DNA from: JBBRQP01 sp038226175 | Lineage (GTDB): Bacteria > Cyanobacteriota > Cyanobacteriia > Gloeobacterales > Anthocerotibacteraceae | Length of the DNA stretch: 64,000 nucleotides | Assembly (NCBI GenBank): GCA_038226175.1 | Contig: JBBRQP010000006.1 | Location: 1-64,000 of the forward strand | Reading direction: 5' to 3' | Shown: positions 61,411 through 64,000 of the stretch, piece by piece | How positions within the stretch are numbered: the stretch's first letter is position 1 | Layout of the letters: the number at the start of each line of letters is the position of its first letter | Translations under genes and position numbers: made by a program | The notes under the pieces: generated by a model | What the model was told of the DNA's origin: nothing | Seen by the model: the letters and a program-made list of their open reading frames with translations, nothing else | Database searches by the model: none

Positions 61411-62121
61411 ATGGTTATGGAGGAGCCTCTAGCCGCTGACTTGTTTGATCCCCAAGACCCGCTTGGGGATGGTCTCAGTTCGGCACAGTTGATTCAGCAA
61501 GTAGGTAATGACCAGATGATCTGTGCGGCAGCGCGTGTGAGTCTTGCCGGAGATTTGCATATACGCCCAGAGGAAGACAATTACAAACTAATTCGTTATT
61601 TGATCAAACATCAACACGGTACCCCTTTTGAACATAATTTGATTACCTTTAGGATCACAGCACCGCTCTATGTAATCCAAGAGATGCTTCGCCATCGCGT
61701 CGGCGTGAGTTTTAATCAAGAGTCAGGACGCTATATCAAAATTAAAAACCAAGCCTATATCCCTTTAGAATTTCGCGGCCAAAGTAAGAGTAACCGTCAA
61801 GCCTCAGTACCTGCCACCAACCTCAATCAAGCCGATATCAGTGCGCAATACAAACAGGCTATAGACTTGGCTTACACAGCTTATGAAGCCTTACTCGAAG
61901 CTGGGGTCTGTCGCGAACAAGCCCGGGGCATTTTACCCCATGCCACCTATTCGAGTCTCTATGTGACTTTTAATGTGCGTTCTTTGATGCATTTTTTGGG
62001 ATTACGCTTGAGTCCTGATGCCCAATATGAAATTCGCCAGTATGCCAGAGCTTTTAAACTAATCGCGGAACCGTTATTTCCTCTGACTTTTCGCGCTTTG
62101 ACCGAACTTACTGCACCATGA
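61411..62121 (+). CDS. thyX: FAD-dependent thymidylate synthase ThyX
   Basis: 236 aa. It converts dUMP to dTMP with FAD and methylene-THF. The ThyX signature is RHRVGVSFNQESGRYI at about 90. Between RHR and the conserved Ser there are eight residues rather than the canonical seven, a variant seen in some homologues. LIKHQHGTPFEHNLITFRI, CREQARGILPHATYSSLYVTFNVRSLMHFL and ALTEL ends complete the family pattern. The start immediately follows the previous stop (TAGATG), and its stop overlaps maf (ATGA). Confidence 0.92.
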   Translation: MVMEEPLAADLFDPQDPLGDGLSSAQLIQQVGNDQMICAAARVSLAGDLHIRPEEDNYKLIRYLIKHQHGTPFEHNLITFRITAPLYVIQEMLRHRVGVSFNQESGRYIKIKNQAYIPLEFRGQSKSNRQASVPATNLNQADISAQYKQAIDLAYTAYEALLEAGVCREQARGILPHATYSSLYVTFNVRSLMHFLGLRLSPDAQYEIRQYARAFKLIAEPLFPLTFRALTELTAP

Positions 62122-62684
62122 GAGACCCGTTAATTTTGGCCTCAACGTCCCCGAGGCGACAGGCGATGCTCAAGCATTTGGGGGTACCATTTACGGTGGT
62201 GCCTAGTTCTTACGTAGAAGATAATACTAAAGCGATTGCTCCTGATCATTTGGTACGTGAACATAGCCGTGGCAAAGCGATGATGGTCGCCCAATATTAC
62301 CCACAGCATTTGGTTTTAGCTGCTGATACTTTAGTGGTATGCGAGGGCAAAGTCTTAGGCAAACCCAAGGACGCAACTGAGGCTAAAGCCATGCTGCAAT
62401 TGATCCAAGGTCGCTGGCATCAGGTTTATACGGGCATGACCCTAGCTGAAAGAGGATCTGTACATAATTTCCACGAGCTAACTCAAGTGCGGATGGCGGT
62501 TTTGAGCGAGCGGGTGATTGATTGGTATGTGCGTACGGGTGAACCCCTTGATAAATCTGGAGCCTATGGTTCTGAGGAAATCGGAGCGGCATTTGTAGAA
62601 GAACTACGCGGCTGTCATGCTAATGCTGTAGGTTTACCCTTACCGTTATTATTTCAAGAGTTAGCAGCAAGAGGCTGGTTTTAG
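62118..62684 (+). CDS. maf: Maf-family nucleoside triphosphate pyrophosphatase
   Basis: 188 aa. LILASTSPRRQAMLKHLGVPF (the SxSPRR motif), VLAADTLVVCEGKVLGKPKDATEA (AADT), SGAYGSEE, and GCHANAVGLPLPLL. It hydrolyses non-canonical nucleoside triphosphates to monophosphates. It is coupled to thyX by an ATGA overlap, so the two nucleotide-metabolism genes are expressed together. Confidence 0.93.
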   Translation: MRDPLILASTSPRRQAMLKHLGVPFTVVPSSYVEDNTKAIAPDHLVREHSRGKAMMVAQYYPQHLVLAADTLVVCEGKVLGKPKDATEAKAMLQLIQGRWHQVYTGMTLAERGSVHNFHELTQVRMAVLSERVIDWYVRTGEPLDKSGAYGSEEIGAAFVEELRGCHANAVGLPLPLLFQELAARGWF

Positions 62685-62954
62685 GAGTTGTTCCGATGAT
62701 AAAAGCGCCCCTCCGCCCAAGTGTGGGGAACCCAGGCACTCTTGTGAAAGTAATGCTTTTAGAAATAAAGTATTGGCTCTTTCTTTCCTAAACTCAGGTA
62801 TCCAGACATCGCCACACCTCGTTAACAAAAAGCAGGCTGTAAAGCTCTTTTCTGCAACTTACGAGTAGGTTCCAGTCCTGTAAACACCCAAGAATTTTCG
62901 CATGATCCGTAAACTTACCCATACAATAGGAGCAATTTCCTTAGGGATTATGCT

Positions 62955-64000
62955 ATGTCTGCTGAAGTTTTTGGACAAGATGGGCAGCTGGCGGCATCTA
63001 GTCTCACCAGTCCTACCCAAGTCACCCGCCAATCCCTAAATGACAACCTGGGACTGGTAGAAACTATGCTGCGAGAAGTTATTCTTAGTGAGTGTGACCC
63101 GCGTTTGGCCTCGATCTTGGATCATATTCAAGCTGATGTCGCAGAGATTGACCCAAAGTTGTTAGAAAATGACCTGTTATCTTTTGTAGGCCAACTAAGT
63201 TTAGAGGAAGCTATTCAAGCGGCTAGATTATTTAGTTTGTATTTTCAATTGGTTAATTTAGTAGAGCAACAATTTGAACAAAAAGACCTACAGCGTAAAT
63301 ATAGTCTCAACGAGGTCGCCCCCCCCTGTTCCTTTGACTGGCTTTTTGCAGAATTAAAAGGCTTTGGCGTATCAACTCCCGAACTCGAACGTACCCTTAG
63401 CCAACTCGATATCTGTTTGGTATTTACTGCGCATCCCACAGAAATTGTCCGTCGCACGATTCGAGATAAACAATGCCATCTAGTTTTACTTCTCGGACAA
63501 CTAGATGAAGAGAATATGGCACCCTGGCAACGCGTCGAACTACTCGAACAAATTAAAGAAGAAGTACGCATCTGGTGGCGTACCGATGAAGTCAGCCAAT
63601 TTCGCCCTAAAGTACTCGATGAGGTAAGTCACACACTGCATTATTTTGATGCCATTCTCTTTGATTTGGTACCACAAATTCATCGCTCGATGACCCACAG
63701 TTTACAACAAACCTATCCAGCTTTAGCCCATCGCTTGAAGAATTTTTGTCGGTTTGGCTCGTGGGTCGGTGCTGATCGTGATGGCAATCCGTCGGTTACG
63801 CCGTTGATTACATGGCAAACCGCCTGTTTACAACGTCAGGTTATCTTGCATAAGTACCAAGAGAAAGTTCAACATCTCATTAGGATTCTTAGTCTTTCGC
63901 AAAATAGCTGTGCTATCCACCCTGATTTACTGTATTCATTAGATGCGGAACAAGCCCTATTTCCTAAGATTTATGAAGAACTTTCGTTGATGTATTATCA
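62955..64000 (+). CDS. ppc: Phosphoenolpyruvate carboxylase (partial, N-terminal third)
   Basis: About 348 codons from ATG 62955 to the window edge, against about 1000 in full. Family motifs: LGLVETMLREVI, LVFTAHPTEIVRRTI (catalytic His in TAHPTE, about residue 163) and GSWVGADRDGNPSVT (about 272). The enzyme makes oxaloacetate from PEP and bicarbonate, feeding the TCA pathway. The 270 bp before the gene have no ORF. A weak TACAAT at 62922 without a clear -35 is all I see for a promoter. Confidence 0.93.
   Translation, partial: MSAEVFGQDGQLAASSLTSPTQVTRQSLNDNLGLVETMLREVILSECDPRLASILDHIQADVAEIDPKLLENDLLSFVGQLSLEEAIQAARLFSLYFQLVNLVEQQFEQKDLQRKYSLNEVAPPCSFDWLFAELKGFGVSTPELERTLSQLDICLVFTAHPTEIVRRTIRDKQCHLVLLLGQLDEENMAPWQRVELLEQIKEEVRIWWRTDEVSQFRPKVLDEVSHTLHYFDAILFDLVPQIHRSMTHSLQQTYPALAHRLKNFCRFGSWVGADRDGNPSVTPLITWQTACLQRQVILHKYQEKVQHLIRILSLSQNSCAIHPDLLYSLDAEQALFPKIYEELSLMYY

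Noticed and set aside
63245..63571. 108-codon minus-strand frame inside ppc
   Set aside because: Ser/Cys/Arg-rich antisense frame over conserved PEP carboxylase sequence.
1..64000. CRISPR arrays, tRNA, rRNA or intact insertion sequences
   Set aside because: I looked for regularly spaced repeats, cloverleaf-like sequence and transposase motifs in the intergenic regions and found none.
1..64000. HIP1 octamer GCGATCGC as a cyanobacterial marker
   Set aside because: I did not find the octamer by eye; only partial forms such as GCGATCGT occur. Many cyanobacteria lack it, so this gives no evidence either way.

Overview
The window is a 64-kb piece of a cyanobacterial chromosome. Evidence includes a phosphoenolpyruvate carboxylase, a minC-minD-minE operon, a group-2 type sigma factor, ThyX, a DUF1824 protein, and several small proteins of types I know only from cyanobacteria (the zinc-ribbon protein at the left edge, the SLOG-like protein before thyX). 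Base composition is intermediate, with visibly A+T-richer patches. The genus cannot be fixed from the sequence alone. I saw no rRNA, tRNA, CRISPR array or intact transposase.

Region 1 (416-22539) is a long plus-strand exopolysaccharide/capsule locus built on the Wzx/Wzy logic: sugar nucleotidyltransferase, Wza-like export protein, Wzc-like tyrosine kinase, WbaP/WcaJ-type initiating phosphoglycosyltransferase, Wzx flippase, eleven glycosyltransferases, Wzy-like polymerase, two hexapeptide acetyltransferases and a terminal DUF433 protein. Most genes overlap or abut, so they probably form one operon. Upstream is an unusual ~290-bp leader with a perfect palindrome and a 10-codon upstream ORF.

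Region 2 (22667-38767) begins with a second, diverged copy of that leader plus the truncated 5' end of the first gene, now fused in front of a YdcF-like gene. It continues with a GT-C membrane glycosyltransferase, a 1356-aa secreted protein (DUF4082, two malectin/Ig modules, dimethylformamidase-beta-like C terminus), a secreted orphan, a polyprenyl-phosphate glycosyltransferase, two small SMR/EamA proteins (an Arn-like flippase pair), a flavoprotein, an alkaline-phosphatase-superfamily enzyme with Thr at the nucleophile position, an acyltransferase-3 and a convergent 936-aa malectin/propeller protein. This looks like a module that decorates, exports and binds surface glycan.

Region 3 (39365-64000) is mainly housekeeping: NfeD and SPFH proteins, an ACT protein with a Rossmann-like partner, a decayed Uma2 gene, glutaredoxin-like protein, alpha/beta hydrolase, ManC, RecJ, a two-component system, YCII, an EamA transporter, RodA, a GyrA/ParC subunit, AcpS, MinE/D/C, the sigma factor, DUF1824, an HNH-type protein, a membrane protein, SLOG-ThyX-Maf and the start of ppc. 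ManC could supply GDP-mannose to the polysaccharide locus.

The most unusual signal is the duplicated leader. It has a 97-nt core with only three mismatches, while the flanking promoter and coding sequence have decayed. The core contains the palindrome and a Shine-Dalgarno-preceded mini-ORF (MLACASQTN plus F or P).
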